A stretch of DNA of 64,000 bases from Pardosa pseudoannulata (taxonomy: Eukaryota; Arthropoda; Arachnida; Araneae; Lycosidae). The translations under genes were made by a program, and so were the position numbers. The stretch spans positions 39,590,123-39,654,122 of the forward strand of contig CM063500.1 of assembly GCA_032207245.1 (NCBI GenBank). Direction: 5' to 3'. The notes beneath the pieces are model-generated. The model saw nothing but the letters and a program-made list of their open reading frames with translations. It searched no databases and was not told the origin of the DNA. Of this stretch, positions 11,251-25,600 are shown piece after piece; positions within the stretch are counted from its first letter, which is position 1; the number at the start of each line of letters is the position of its first letter.

Positions 11251-11264
11251 ATTTATCCCGTTGA
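11251..11264 (+). CDS. Possible terminal exon of the unidentified upstream gene
   Basis: It follows a long pyrimidine tract ending TTTTCAG. Joined in phase 1 to 6191-6275 it adds DLSR and then TGA at 11262-11264. If a 16-bp segment at 10909-10924 (TTTCAG acceptor, GTATGC donor) is also used, the tail becomes GWQCLKFIPLK and stop. An AATAAA at 11378-11383 would suit its 3' end. Speculative. Confidence 0.25.
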
Positions 11265-11400
11265 AGTGAGGACCCTGCCAGTCGAATGGCTGAGTACTGT
11301 AAGGATGAATGTCCTTCCGAAGTAGCACCGATCAGCACGAGTTTTCATTATAAGGGAACAAAACTTTTGTGTTGGAAAATAAAACCAAATGCAAATCCAA
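11265..11400 (+). other. Possible 3' UTR with polyadenylation signal AATAAA
   Basis: This is non-coding sequence after the TGA of the putative terminal exon. AATAAA lies at 11378-11383. It makes sense only if the upstream exon chain is real. Confidence 0.25.
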
Positions 11401-12693
11401 CGTAAGCAAGGCAAAAAGAGAGACGAAGTACTCAGACTACTGATGCTTCATTGTTTCAAGATAGCAACATTCTCAATACGATGGCAATCTGACTTTAAAA
11501 GCAGTCTGAGAAAAATTAAGACCATGGTTCCTCAAACCCTACGAAAGGATCAGTGTAATACTATAGACTTGTAAAACCCAGTCTGCTTTTATAAGCTATT
11601 GAGTGCTTTTCATTTGGGAATTTCGTTGTCCCCTGAAAGAGACGAAATAGCTGTTTTTCTCTTTTATATTTGAGGTATGATTACGTTGGCTTACTCAAGT
11701 ATGGATTAACAATACATTTAAGTTCGCTTTGCATCTCATGTAATTTTGGTTATTGTTAGCATCGGGACTTAATTACAGAGGCCATGAATACGCGGGGGTC
11801 CGGTACTGTTGATAAAAGTTCACTAGTCCAAGAATTCGTTTTTTACTTAGTATTTTTTAATTCTATTAATCTGATGGCTAATTATGGCGGCATCATTTGT
11901 TGTTTACCCCACTGAACGTAAAATAGATGTTGTTAGCAAATTAGAAGTGGTATATTTACTCTTAAATACCCGAACCCTTTACAGAGACATATAAATGCAA
12001 TATTAGTCAAGGGGGGATATCAAGTGACAACCTAGGTGAAGGAGATTTTTATTTCATTTTATTACGTATTCAAAAAATGCATGTGCAACAAAAGGACAGA
12101 TCATGTAGAAGTATGCGGAGAACAAGTACAGATGCATATAACTACATATGTATAAATGTGTACTGTAAAGTATACTTCTCCATGACCACCTTAGGAACTC
12201 TCTGAACTGACAGCATTCAGAACCGGCCCTAGGAAGTAAGCAGAGTATGCGACTGCCTACATAGTCAAAATTTAAGAGCGACAAAACATCTTGAAATACA
12301 GCGAAAAAAATCAGCAAAGCTTCAAAAATTTATTTCGATTATTTGAATTCCGAAAATAAATGAGTAGTAAAGTAGAATTTTTTGAAAAAAATTGAGAAAA
12401 GTTATATATTTTTTCGGGGGAACGGCGGTATTTTTTAGTTTGTCAAGGTCATCATGAAGAAATGAACTCGCCTTGCAGCATTTCATCTCAGTGAATAGTT
12501 GTGAATATTCGAAACTATTTAGATATACGTATTTTTGGTTGAAGTTGAGTATCTCAAACTTCAAATTGCACTCTTGAAAATTCACTTATCGGTTTTGAGG
12601 AAGATATGCATAATAGAATATTTACATTAGATTATATTCATGCTAAATCTACTTATTGAAATGAAAGGGAGTTCCGTTCTACAAGAAATTCAT

Positions 12694-13026
12694 GAGCCAC
12701 GGTAGCTCAGTCGGTAAAGGCCGTGATCTAGTAACTGAACGGTTGTAGGTTTGGGGCTTAAACCGGCCATCGATCTACCTTGTTCGTTAAGGGTGACTTT
12801 GGCATGTAAAATATGTTTGGGGTCACAATGACCTCAGTTCTCAAATGATACCTCTGGGGGTGTTCTTCTTGGTCCTTGCTTCGCCCCACTTTGAGCAAAG
12901 TTGTTCTTTCACCCTAGTTCTCTTTAAAAAAATTGAAAGACACATTTTTTTCTTAATTTGAGTAGCCTATGGCTCACTTCCTTGGCTTGCCAAGCTGCAT
13001 AAATAACAAAATAGCAACAAAAAGAA
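12694..13026 (+). repeat. SINE family B copy (tRNA-derived)
   Basis: The head GAGCCACGGTAGCTCAGTCG matches a tRNA 5' half with an A box, followed by a degenerate B-box region and a long tRNA-unrelated body containing CTCTGGGGGTGTTCTTCTTG. It ends in an A/C-rich tail. It is the same family as 62563-62916 and 58430-58622. Confidence 0.8.
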
Positions 13027-13499
13027 ATGGGTTAAGTAGATGATCCATTTTGTGTACATTCCACAGATGAAAAAATATTTCTAAAAGTCTTTTATCTACA
13101 ATGCATTTCTTTGTTTGTTTCAAAGACGGTTCTATGAGCTAAGTTCAGCACCTGTCTATAGAAGCAAAGTCTGATGCACTAAAGAACGAATAAATAAATA
13201 TATGCAACATAGAAAAATTTATTTCGATTACTTGAATCTAAAAAATAAATAAACTAAAGCATTTTTTGGGGTTGATTTTAAAGTTTGGTATTTTGGGGGT
13301 TTGACTACTGCGTCAGAAACGTTATGGCCAGCTCTGGTAGTTCTCAAGCTTGTTATCATGTTATCTGATGTTTTTAAGTTTAATAGCGATGGTATCTTAG
13401 TGCTTTAACTTCTACTACAAGTGTCACATTAGAAAATAATGTATTTCTAGGGATAATTGATATATAATCGATTAATCGTGTTTAATGACGTTTCACCTT

Positions 13500-13641
13500 T
13501 TGAAAAGTTGTTTAGAAACTTATTACGGAAACTAAGTGGCAGCACCAAATATTTTAGAAACCGCATGAAAGAGGCTGATGTTCTGGTACTTTATCGGCTA
13601 GGTATTTTTATGCAGAGTTGATATTTGGTTTTGAATTCACC
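13500..13641 (+). promoter_or_regulatory. CAND1: CAND1 5' UTR / proximal promoter region (approximate)
   Basis: This stretch lies immediately upstream of the CAND1 ATG. I see no TATA box at a convincing distance, no CpG cluster and no upstream splice structure that must be used. The transcription start cannot be placed; the region is listed by position only. Confidence 0.3.
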
Positions 13642-13683
13642 ATGGCAAGCGTTTCGTATCACATAGCAAATTTGCTTGAAAAG
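13642..13683 (+). CDS. CAND1: CAND1 exon 1 (coding part), residues 1-14
   Basis: The ATG lies in a strong initiation context (CACCATGG). The exon encodes [14 protein letters not shown] and ends at a GTAAAA donor in phase 0. The 5' UTR continues upstream, but its start cannot be fixed from sequence. Confidence 0.93.
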
Positions 13684-16600
13684 GTAAAACTTTCTGATGT
13701 TTCTTTATCTTTGCCTTAATTACCTATTACATTCTTTCAAGTTTCTGTGCGGTGTTTGATACAGAGATGAAACGGCCAGTTCATATCTGTATTGTTTCGA
13801 AGTAAATATACATGTCCTTTTAATTTTTAAAAGGCGCTCTTAGGGTATATTTAACTGGTTATTGATAAATGTCTTAAGAAGAAACTATTGTAAGCATTCA
13901 TGGACTAAAATATGACATGAAAAGATCCTAATAAACCGGTGATTAAGCCATCCATGATTTTAAAACTTATTTAAGCTTGTCAAATAGTAAGAATTAATTT
14001 AGGTTAAATAAATCATTATTTAAAACTTATTTATTATATCAGTCATATAATTTTTAGTAGATTAGTTACTTCTAATGTTAAAATCTTATATATTGCATCA
14101 AGTATTGTTTACATTGTAATTACCATATTCAGTCGCACTAAAAGTATTTCTTTTATAGGGATAAGAAAACATGTATTAATATTCGAGTGTATATTTTAGT
14201 TTAATCTTTAAAAACCATTTATTTGCATTATCCATTAATACCTATTATGCATATTAAAAAAATTAAATGTGTAAAATTAAGTGACAGTTTTGTTTTACTA
14301 GCCATCATCAAATATTTTCTTACAAAACTCAGATCTTCAAGTCTACATAAATGGTACTTTAAATGCCTAGCTTTGCTATCTATGTGAAAATAAAATTAAA
14401 TTTATATATCCACTACTAATTATTTTTTCTGATACAAAATTTCATTTACATAAATAGAAATTATATAAGTATGTTTTTGGTTTTTTATTTGAATTACCCC
14501 CAAAAAGTGTTTTTCATGGTATAAAAATAGATTATTGTGTTTCCAATATTTAGAAATTTATTATACTTTTTACATACTTGCCCATTTTCTCATTAGCAAT
14601 AAACTTATTTTGATTTGCTATGTAAGTGTTATTTTTTAAATATAAACAGAGAAATATATTTAAAGATTATGAATATAAATCTAGCAATTCTGATTGGGTA
14701 TTAATGTGTTGAATTTTATTCTAGATGACTTCAAGCGATAAAGATTTTCGGTTTATGGCGACTAATGATCTTATGGTTGAGTTGCAGAAAGATTCTATAA
14801 AACTTGATGATGATAGTGAACGAAAGGTAATAGTCTTAAGTTATGTTAGTAATTAATGGTCTTTTCATCATCATATACTATATTTTGTTGATAAATATTG
14901 AAATATTTAATTTTTAATATAGCATTGACTATATATTTGTTGTATAACTTTAGGTTGTAAAAATGCTTTTGAAACTTTTAGAAGATAAAAACGGTGAAGT
15001 ACAAAATTTGGCTGTGAAATGGTAAGGTCATTTATGTATATACTGGTATACATTTTTAAATTTCATTTATAACTATGTATTATAATTCTGTTTTATCTGA
15101 GGTAATTATTTTGTTTCTTCCATTTGGAGAATTATTAGAAAATTTTATAAATTATTTGTAATAATTTAAACATTAATTTAAACTTTCTAATGTGCATTTT
15201 GTTAAATTTATTATTTCATTTAGAATAAATATTTATATTCCTTTTTGCACTTTTACGTATGGTCTCTAAAATTTATAGTAGTTTACTGTTTTCTTTAGAG
15301 ATCAAAATTAATCTAAATAATCCTATTTTCTAGCTTTTAAGCTAGAAAAAAAAAAAAGGTTTAATTTTTAATACTTTGATGTAGTTTTCTTGTGTAAATG
15401 TATAATATATAATGTAATAAAAACATTGATGTGGATATATTGTATTTTTTAGCCTTGGACCCTTGGTAAATAAAGTGAAAGAATATCAAGTAGAAACTAT
15501 TGTTGATACATTGTGTAATAATATGGTGTCTGAAAAAGAACAACTCAGAGATATTTCTAGTATAGGTAAATACATATTTTTCAACTTACGTTATAAACCA
15601 TAATGTCCTGTTTTGCAATAACATGTTGAGACTTAGGCATTAGAATAGCAGTATTATTAAGACTTCTAAAGTTTTATGTTGCAGTATAATTAAAAATTGT
15701 TAAATTTTAATTTTTTTAAATTTGCTTTTCATTACAACAATTTATAAAAGTTTGCTTGATCAAAATTTTTAATTTTCTTTAATAAAATAACAGTAATTTT
15801 AATTTGATCTTACTGTGTAGGTAAATAGGCCTTTTTTGAATGGTAATAAAAATTCTTGTGTATGTCAAATTAATGAATTTCACCAAATAAGAAAAAAAAT
15901 TATCAACTGTTTATAATGAATTCAAAATTTTTGAGATGACTTTGTGTGTAAATTAAGTTACATTGTTTATTCAATCTACCTAATAAAATTTTGTTAAATG
16001 TTTTTGTCCTGCTTTAATCTTATTCAAATTTTGTAAAATTTAATTTATTTGTATTTGATTTATAAAAATAAAATATAACCTGTTGGTATTTCTGCTCTTC
16101 CACTATGATTTGAATAAGTGATTGTCTGATTAGAAATGCTAAGGACAAAGTTACTTTGGAATTAAATTTGAACTTACTGTTTAAAGCTGAATCTAAATGG
16201 ATGTACTCATCTTTTCCAATATTGGGTTAAGTGTCTAGTGCGTGGTTCTAAATGCTAACAGTTTAGCGATTTGATTTTTATTCAACTGTGGAAAAGGATT
16301 CATTTTTATGGTATTGCTGTTTTGAAGACTATGAGTGGCAAAACATTTTAATATGCTTGGAAGGGTTGAATGTATTTAGTGTTTAAATAAAGTAAAGTTT
16401 AAAATTTTAGTCTGTATAATAAGGATGTCAAACTCACAGTCAGTGTGCCACATGCAGCCCACAACAAATATTTTTTCACTTTATAGTATATGTATCAAGA
16501 GTATTATTAAAATGTTCATAGCTGTATTTTTTAAAAAGTTCTTGCTATACTGTTTTAAGTTTTTATTTTTTCCAATTTTATTACCCATCCCTCATAATGC

Positions 16601-19600
16601 TAAGAGTACTTTCTCACTTACTAACACATCAACGTCTGTATCGGCCAGTAAATAATGAAACGACAAAATGGTATCATGTTGTCTAGAAAGCAGTTTTTCT
16701 ACCAATATCGTTTCATTTAAAGATGGCGGTAAGCTCGCACAAGTTTTATAATGACTGAAGTTGTAACTTTTATAGGCTTAGTACAACAATTATTGTTAGA
16801 AAAGTTAATTTTAATGCTGTTTCATTGCACACATTTTAAAAACATTGGATGCTAATACTAGGCACCAATTTCTTATATTCTTTCCACCGGTGATATGGTA
16901 GTGAAGCTTTGGCTCTGCCTATTTTTTTGTCAAAAGGTCAATTTAACATTCAATGTGCGAGTTGTTTTGGCATAGTGTTAGCACACTGTGCTAGCATTTT
17001 CCTGCCTCAAGTTCGATTCCTGGTGATTTTTTTTTTTTGGCTATTCCATTTTAGAAATTTATTTTTTTCTGTAACTCTCTTAAATTTGATAAAATTCTGG
17101 CATCTCTTCTAATAATTAAAATGATTTTTGTTTAAAACAGTATAAAAAATATGAATATAAATGTTTTTAATTTTAATTGCTCTTTTCTAATTTTATGTAA
17201 TTAATTTTGTCCTTTTCATTTCCCTTTTTAAGTCTATATAATTTTAACTATTAATACATTCACCAGATCATTTTTTCTTTAGTAACTTTACCTCTTTAAA
17301 GTTATTAAACAATCTTAAATCCAAATTTGATATACTCAGTAATTTGCTTTCAAAAGCAACAGTATGTGATAAACTTATTAATTTTTGCAGATGAAAACTT
17401 AATATAAAAGATGTGAAATTCAAATAGTAATAATATCAAATCTAAGATAAAATTGCATTTTATGATCAAGCAAGTGAGAATAACATAACATTAAAATCTG
17501 AGCAGAATGTGTCAATTTATTGCGTAAGAAATCTAAATATTATATTAATAATGAATTTAAAAATAAAGTCATGTAACAACTGTATTACAAAAAATATAAT
17601 TTATTAATCTAAAGCAAATAACACGAGTAACGTTAGATCTCAAAATGTCAGACCTATTCAAAAGGAATAGCGCTTGCAGAATGACAAAACTGCCTGATAA
17701 ACGATATCAGCTGTTCGAAAATGACAAAATCGTCATTGAATCAGTTGGTGGGAAAGCGAGTAGCTCATCTTAGTGCATTTTACGTACACCGATGTCGGAG
17801 AACGACAGTTGTCTAAGATTTATCACTGTCTTGTTGGTAAGTGAGAAAGCGCTCTTACTAAGTATGTGCAATGATTTTCATGCATTATTTGTGAAATTTA
17901 CTGACTTAGAAGATTTCTTAAGTATGAAGGATGATGCTAATACACATATTTAGCAGAAAATAATGTATTGCAATTTGTTGCTACATTACTTAACTGTTTG
18001 AATTTTTAGCTTAATTTTTTAAAAAGTTTATATACTGTACGATTTTGAAAAGTTTAATTTTTGTGACCCATTGAAACTTGAATCTTCTTTATTTAGTCTG
18101 TATTAGTATTTTAGTTTGACTTACTTTAGAACTAGAGGTATTTTAGTTCTTTAATTCCATTTTAAATGCACCAGAAAACTTTTATAGTCGGATAAAATAA
18201 GAAATATTTTCCAGTTTGTATATTAGCATTTCAATATATTTTAGTAATTCTATTTTTTATCACCTACTACAGTTGTAATTTTGAAAATTAGGTTTTTTAA
18301 GACTTTTTTTTTACTTTCGTTCTTTAAACCATAAGATTTTTTATTCTCTATTGTTTGCATCATTCATTATTTGCACCATATTCATTTTTTATCGCTATCA
18401 ACTTTAGTTTTGATTTCTATATACTATCATTAATATTTATTATAAATGATAAATTATAAAGATGTTTAATATCTTAATCTTTGAATAAAAATTTTAATGA
18501 TTAGTGGAACTTCAATAAATACTGAAGTATAAAAGTTCTTTTTGACTGGTTGTATTTCTGAAGCTAAAAATTTTAATCTGGGAAGTAGTTAATTTTTTTT
18601 AACTGTACTAAAGTGCTTTTTTGATACCTAAAATTGGATGAATTATTTTCAGTTCATTTTAATTTGTTTTGTACATAAAAATTTCAAAATAAAGCTTTTT
18701 TACTTAAATACATAGATTATATGTATATAATGTGCATATAATTATATAATTGTACATATTTATATATACACACTTTTACTCACAAAATTCCATTGTTTTC
18801 ATTTAATTTTTTTTCTGTCAAGGTCTAAAGACAGTCATCAGTGAATTACCTCCTACATCAACCCAGTTAGTTTCAAGTATTTGTAAAAAGATCACTGGAA
18901 GATTAAGCAATGCTATTTCAAAAGTAATTTTACTCTTATTCACTGTGTACCTTTATTGGATTTTCATTTATTATATTTCTAAAGAGAGTCGTACAAATTA
19001 ATAAGTTATGATAAGATATTTTAAATTATGCATAAAAAATATGTTGCTAATTTGAAGAGAAAATAATATCTTGAAGCAGAAAATATTCGCTAAGCTCTTC
19101 TGCGACTGTTTCATTTTCTACTTCCTTGTACAAAAATAAAGGAAGGATATAACTGAAAAATTCGTCTTTCATTGACTATTTTAAGCTTTCTGTCTGTACA
19201 TACACATATGGAATTTTAATTCTGAAACTTTAAATATCCAATTTGATTAGTTTTGTTTTGATGTATGTAGTATTTATCTTCAATAAAACAAAAGTGATTA
19301 GACATAAAATGGTGAAATTTTGTATTTATGACTAGTGTAACATTTAGTTTTGCACCTACCTTTTAGGCTAAATCTGTAATTTATAACAGATTTTAATTCT
19401 GCTAGCTGTGGACTAATATTGATGCATTTATATGTTGCTGTAGAAAGGTTTTTAAGCAGTTTTAACTGCTTAAAAAAAGTTCAATGCTGTTAAAGTCCAT
19501 TTCTTGCACAGAGTAAAGATAGTATTGTAATAGTTAAAAATTTTACAATGCAGTATGTAATACAAAGAAAAATCTCAATGTAGTGGATATTAATGCTACT

Positions 19601-22600
19601 GCTCATTTCCAAATAGCATTACTTGAACTCTGCTCAGTTAATACCATTACCTTTAGAAATAGAGCTAAGTTTGAACCTTGAAGGAATGTGCAAATGATAA
19701 TTCTGACAATGCATCATGCATTAATATATATAATGTAATGTAAAAATTTAATACTTTAGTCTTAAACTAAAATTACTAACTCCTATATTAAAAATCCACC
19801 AAATCTGCGATTTTGTCATCTTCTTAGCCTCTGGGCATTAAACTCTTTTGTCTTAGAAAAATCTACTTCCTGTTGGCAAAATTAACTAGCCATCCTACTT
19901 TGCTGATTAAGCACATTCCTTTTCTCATGCCTGTGGCGTCCCCAAAGTTATAAAGGCCACACAATCATTTTTTGAGAAATTTTACTGTTGAATGTTGCTA
20001 AATAAAGATTCAGCTAAAGTTCTCTTGATAAATTTTATTCTTTTTGCTGATGACTACACCCCTTCGACAGCATTACATCCCTGAAGCATGGCATGCAATG
20101 CTGTGTTTCATATATATATATATATATAGTTTAATAGGTGAAGAAGGTAGTCATGTGTCCACATCAGATTTTTTATTTGATTTATTTTTGGTAGCATTGA
20201 TTTAGCTGTACTATTTTTTTCAATACCTTTTGTAATACTGTCTTCTGTTATAGCAAGAAGATGTTTCTGTTCAACTGGAAGCTCTTGATATTCTCAGTGA
20301 TTTGCTCAGTCGATTTGGAGGTTTGTGCATTGTTTTATTGTTAGTAGCTATTGTGTGTGAATTTTAGTTGTGTGTCTGAAATTAAAATTACTTTATGTTA
20401 CAGGACTTTTGATAACTTTTCATCCTTCGATTCAAGAGGCATTATTACCACAATTGGCTAGTCCAAGATTGGCTGTTAGGAAAAGGTCAATTACAGCTAT
20501 AGGTAAATATAATTTTTTTTCTAAAAGTATTTTAAGATTCATGCTTGTTTTATTACCATATACTGTTAATAATCATGAAGTATTTGAGTCAGGTCTATAA
20601 ATAAAATGTTCTTTGTCTAGATTTTACTTGCTGCATAGATTTATGAAAATTATATTAGAACTGCTACTAGATGCATGCAAACAAATCTATCAAATCAATA
20701 AACTTGTTATATCTTACATATATTTCTTGTATAAGAAATTTCAACTGTTAATAATTTCTAGCAGGTGCAGCTTGTCACTGTTAGTTTGCTCGAGAAATTT
20801 CATAATGAGCAGGACTCAACATTTCAGTTCAAGTGGTTAAATAAAATGTTCCTGACTATTGTTAAATTTTACTTAGTCTAAATTAGAAAGGGAAGTCTTC
20901 TGAAATTGCATTTTACTTAGAGACCTTTCAGATATTAGACCTTTTTAATTTTATTTGAAGTAGTGATACCTGCACAGTCTGTCAGCTTCATCTAAGCATT
21001 TCACATACTAACATAAGACATAAATTGATATGGCCCAACATACAGAATTTTTTTTTTACTATTTAGCAGGTCTGAAATATATTGCAAAAGGCAAGTGAGG
21101 GAAATAAATCTTTCATTCTGATTCTGAATTAATGTTACATTAAATTTTAATTTACATAAAAATTCACTTATGCTGCTTAGAGCGTAAGTACTTACTTGAT
21201 AATATTATTACCTAAAACTGTAAGACTTTCTGAAATTTTGATTAAAGTACAATAGTTAAGTTTTTGTTATAAGAAAGGTATAGTTTATAATGTAATTTTC
21301 CAATTAAAAAAAAAAAATCTTATTTTCAGCTATAGAAAGATTTTATAAAAATTTCTTTAATTTTAAAATGGTCCTTTTTTAGTTAGGAAGAAATAATGTA
21401 TGTTAAAAATTGATTTGCATTGCTATGCGTAAGATGTACTTATGTAGCCTTTTTATTTAAATAGTGTATGCTTGTAAGTTTTTTTTTTTTTAAAATTTAA
21501 GTTAAGAATTTTAAACTAGTTATGCAATGTGTTTAAATTTGGAGAGTTTTTCTTTAAAATCTAAAATCTGTTTATAAATGCATCTAAAATGTAGTAGTAT
21601 TTTCGTAAAGAAAATTTAAATGACTTATTCTTGAAATAGTATTTTTCTGCAAGTCAATTTGGGAAGACAATGAGGTTTAAATAGAATGCTTTTAATTTAT
21701 TTCAGTAATACTTTTTTTAGTTATGTGTGCAGCATTTTGGCTTACATAAGTTATCTTAATGTATATAAGTTTTTTTAGTTATTTGAAATTGTTTTTTAAT
21801 GTATCAAAACAATTTTTTTCTCCTATTAGGTTATCTTGTTATGAGTTGTAGTCAAAATCTTTTCAATAAGCTAATTGATGTCTTACTGGAGGAACTCAGT
21901 CAAAATAACAATACATCTACCACAAGAACTCACATCCAAGCAATAGCTGCAATAAGGTATGCTGATCTTAAATAATCTATTTAATACTCATTATTTTCGA
22001 CTCTTTGTAGTTAGTTTAATTTATGCTCTCAGTGTGTCAATGATCCACATGCTTTATTCTGAATTATTCACAAATTTAATTTTAATTAACTTTAAAAATG
22101 TAATTGGTTTATAAAAATCCCTTTAAGTAGACAAATTTAATATTTCATGTTAAGCTTTGTTAGATTCTTTATTTGTTGAAGAAGAAATACTTTAGTAGAT
22201 AAAAGGAATATCCAATATAAGTAGAATGTAATTAAATATTTAAAATTAAAACAAAAAGAAAAAAATTGCTGACTAAAAATTTATTAGACTAGGCATGGGT
22301 TATTTTCAGTGGTGTTTAGAAGGGGGAGAGAATGTGGGGGTTATTTTTTACATATATGTATATGAGTTAAAAGTGGAGAAACATCCCCTTTGAAAAATTT
22401 CTAGCTATGCTTCTGGTTATTTTGTTTTGTCAAGTCAAAAGGATGTACAAATCAAATTGACCCTTTTTAAGGCTGTAATAAATATACTTATCAAAGTCAC
22501 TATTTTAAACAATAATTACAAGTCTATTTTACTGTGTCATTAGATCTTCTATTTATAAATAACTTCAGAAATAACAAAGAACATTCATAAAAGTTTTGAT

Positions 22601-25600
22601 TTCATAACATGATTTTAACCCTCCGTGTACGACTTTGTGATTTGAATGGGGTATCAGTTTCGCCCCTGACTACAGGTTACGTGAAAATCGCAGGTGAAGA
22701 AAGAATATTTTCCCCTTATTTCAATACTGATCCTGCTATTTCTCTGTGTAGGTTAAAAAACATCATTTGATGCTTATTTTCTTTTATTTTTCTGTTTTAT
22801 TACAAAATATCTAATATTTTTCAAGACAAAATGTTTAAAAATTATATTAATTTGAAAGTAAAAATATCACATGAATTTTTAAACTTATAAACCAAGTGCT
22901 ATATTATGTTTTTTGAAAATGTAAAAGCTATTAAAATTCTTGTATTATTTTAAAACAATTGATTTAGATTTGAATTGTAACATATGTAGATAGAGAAAAT
23001 ATATAAAAGCTGCCCCATATTTCAGGACTGGGAAGTATAAAAACTGAACTGTACTAGGAGGGTTAACAATTAATAAGCTATTATTACGAAGCCAATTTCT
23101 TTTTCATATACTTCATTCATTTTTATTCATTCAGTACAGATTATCTTTTTTAATTCAGTATTTGCAAATAGGCTTTATATATATACCTTGTAGAACAACA
23201 TTAAAAAAATAACATAAATGTCCTGACTTTTAATTGCAACCACTGAATAATGATAAAAATACTTTCTGCCAAAAAAGTTAAAATAAAATTAATTTTACCT
23301 TATAATTTAAAGGAATTTTTTTTTAATCTCAATGCAAAGCTTTTTACTGTATAATTTTTTTATATGATTGTAAATATTGTATAAATTTTTTAAAAAGTTT
23401 ATACAGCAACATTATTTAAAAGGTATTTTTTAAAGGTTTTTTTAATATAAGGGTTTTACAAAGGGTTTAAGGAGATGGTAAAATATTTCAAAAGATTAAA
23501 TTCTTTGATTTCAACCTCACTTTCATCTGTTTCATCAAGTTTACTGTTATTGCTAGTTTAAATAACCAATAGCTTTTATTTTTGAAATCTGATATCACTT
23601 GAATTACCTATTGATGATAATGATGTATTTAAAGTTTTCATTACATTTTCAATCCCAAATAATTCTTTATGCTGTATTATTAAATACGTATTATGAACTT
23701 TCATTATAGTCGTCAAGCTGGTCATAGGTTTGGAGAGCATTTAGAAAAAGTAATGCCAATTGTTGTTCACTACTGTGCTGTTGATGATGATGAACTGAGA
23801 GAGTATTGTTTACATGCCTTTGAGTCCTTTGTTCGACGTTGTCCTAAAGAAATTTCTCCTCATGTATCTGGGGTAAGAATGACTGAACTGCTTACTTAAA
23901 TTCACTTTTGAATTTGAAAAATGGATAAGTATATTCTATTTTTCTTTTGCAGATTGTAAAAATTTGTTTAAATTATCTCTGCTATGATCCTAACTATAAT
24001 TATGATGATGATGATGCCGATGATAGTATGGATACAGAAAGAATTGATGAGGATGATGGGTATGCATATATATGTATTTTGATTAATATGTGAAATTTTT
24101 TTTTTATAACTAGTGTATCCTATACTATAATACGAGGAATGGTTGTCAAGTCGAAAATCGCCCCAGAATTAATAAACTGTAGTAAACTTGGGGATCTGGG
24201 GTTTTTGGTCACGAGGAATCGATTGGAATCGGTTTTGATGCGCTAAGGTCACGTAGTTTGGCGCTACAGATAGGGCCGGGTTCGAACCACGGTGCGGGCA
24301 AACTTTTTTCTCATGCGTCCAAACCAAGTGAAAATTGGTACCCGGGGGTTTTCGACCACGAGGAATCGATTGGCTGTAGTTCTGACGAATTAATAATAAT
24401 AATAATAAAAGTCTTTATTGATTTGTCTTTATTCCTGGATATCGGTTTCCATTTTTATTTTCTATCAACTCTAAATATTAAATTAATGTAGCAAAGTATA
24501 TATAACACATAAACAATATAGTAAAAAAAAAATAATGCAAACAAAAATTTTGAAAACCAACCACAAAAAATTAAAAAATAATGCCTCACTAACGTGCCGA
24601 AACAACCTTGCCGTTCAGTTTCCAAAGCCACACTAAACACAGAGCATATAGCTTATCAAAGTCCGTCGCCACGTTAGTGCGTCGTCGGCATACCAGGAGG
24701 TGCCGCTCTGACGTGCCAGTGTGTCGGTGGCAGCGAACGTGTTAAGGAACTGATTTCGATTTCAAATCACCGTCAACAAAGTTCGACATTTCAACATTCA
24801 TCAGATTTCAAGCTACATTTTCAACATGCAGAACGCACCTCTACAAGAAATGCTTCAAGGAGCCGGAATTTTGGAACAACAAGCGATCAACTCAATTATA
24901 CCCGCAAATGGACAACTAGAAGATACCGTCATTGTTAGAATGCTTCTTTATTCAACACACTTCAATCTTTACACTGCTCACTTTGTACCATTTCTTTGAT
25001 TGTATAATTTTTTTGTTATCAATTACATTTTATTTTCTATGACTTTTCAAACTTTACCTTTGTATAGAATAGTTCCCTTTCCAAGCAACTTTGTTTAGAA
25101 TAGTTTACAATGGTGAACTTTAACCGGTTATCTTTTCACTAATGGTTTCACAAATTTTCTTATGGCATGTATTGTTTTGATAAATCACAATTGAAAATTT
25201 AAATCTTCGAGTTAGCTTCGATACCTGTTTTCTCCGAGCGGAGCTCGGTCACCCGGTACTGTATTTTTAAAACTCCGCTTTTTCTATATTGTTATAGACT
25301 TACTAATCTGAGCATAAATACATATACAATAATTTCAATTAAGAGTAATATACTGAGAATTGTTTTAGAAATTTCTGCTTTTCTCAATTTATTCTGCCAT
25401 TTTCAATAAATATAATCAATAACTTAAGAATGGTCTTTTTTAAAATTTCATGTCAAAGGTTAGATTATTCAAAATTCCAAACTTAATCAGTAATGAAAGT
25501 TACTGCATTGTGTACAATAACAGTTTGTTAGAATTTTATTGTTTTGTTTTTTCTTTAATCAATATCATTGTGTTTAAAATTGTTTTAGTGAAAGTGAAGA

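Larger units (their letters stand above)
15566..18822 (+). other. CAND1 intron 4, mostly unassigned AT-rich sequence
   Basis: Apart from the hAT-like and tRNA-like fragments, only a GC-richer patch at about 17630-17860 stands out. It resembles no family I know. Confidence 0.6.

Noticed and set aside
12694..12766. tRNA gene candidate (GGTAGCTCAGTCGGTAAAGG)
   Set aside because: The 3' half does not close a cloverleaf and a long SINE body follows. The same head recurs at 58622 (minus) and 62563.
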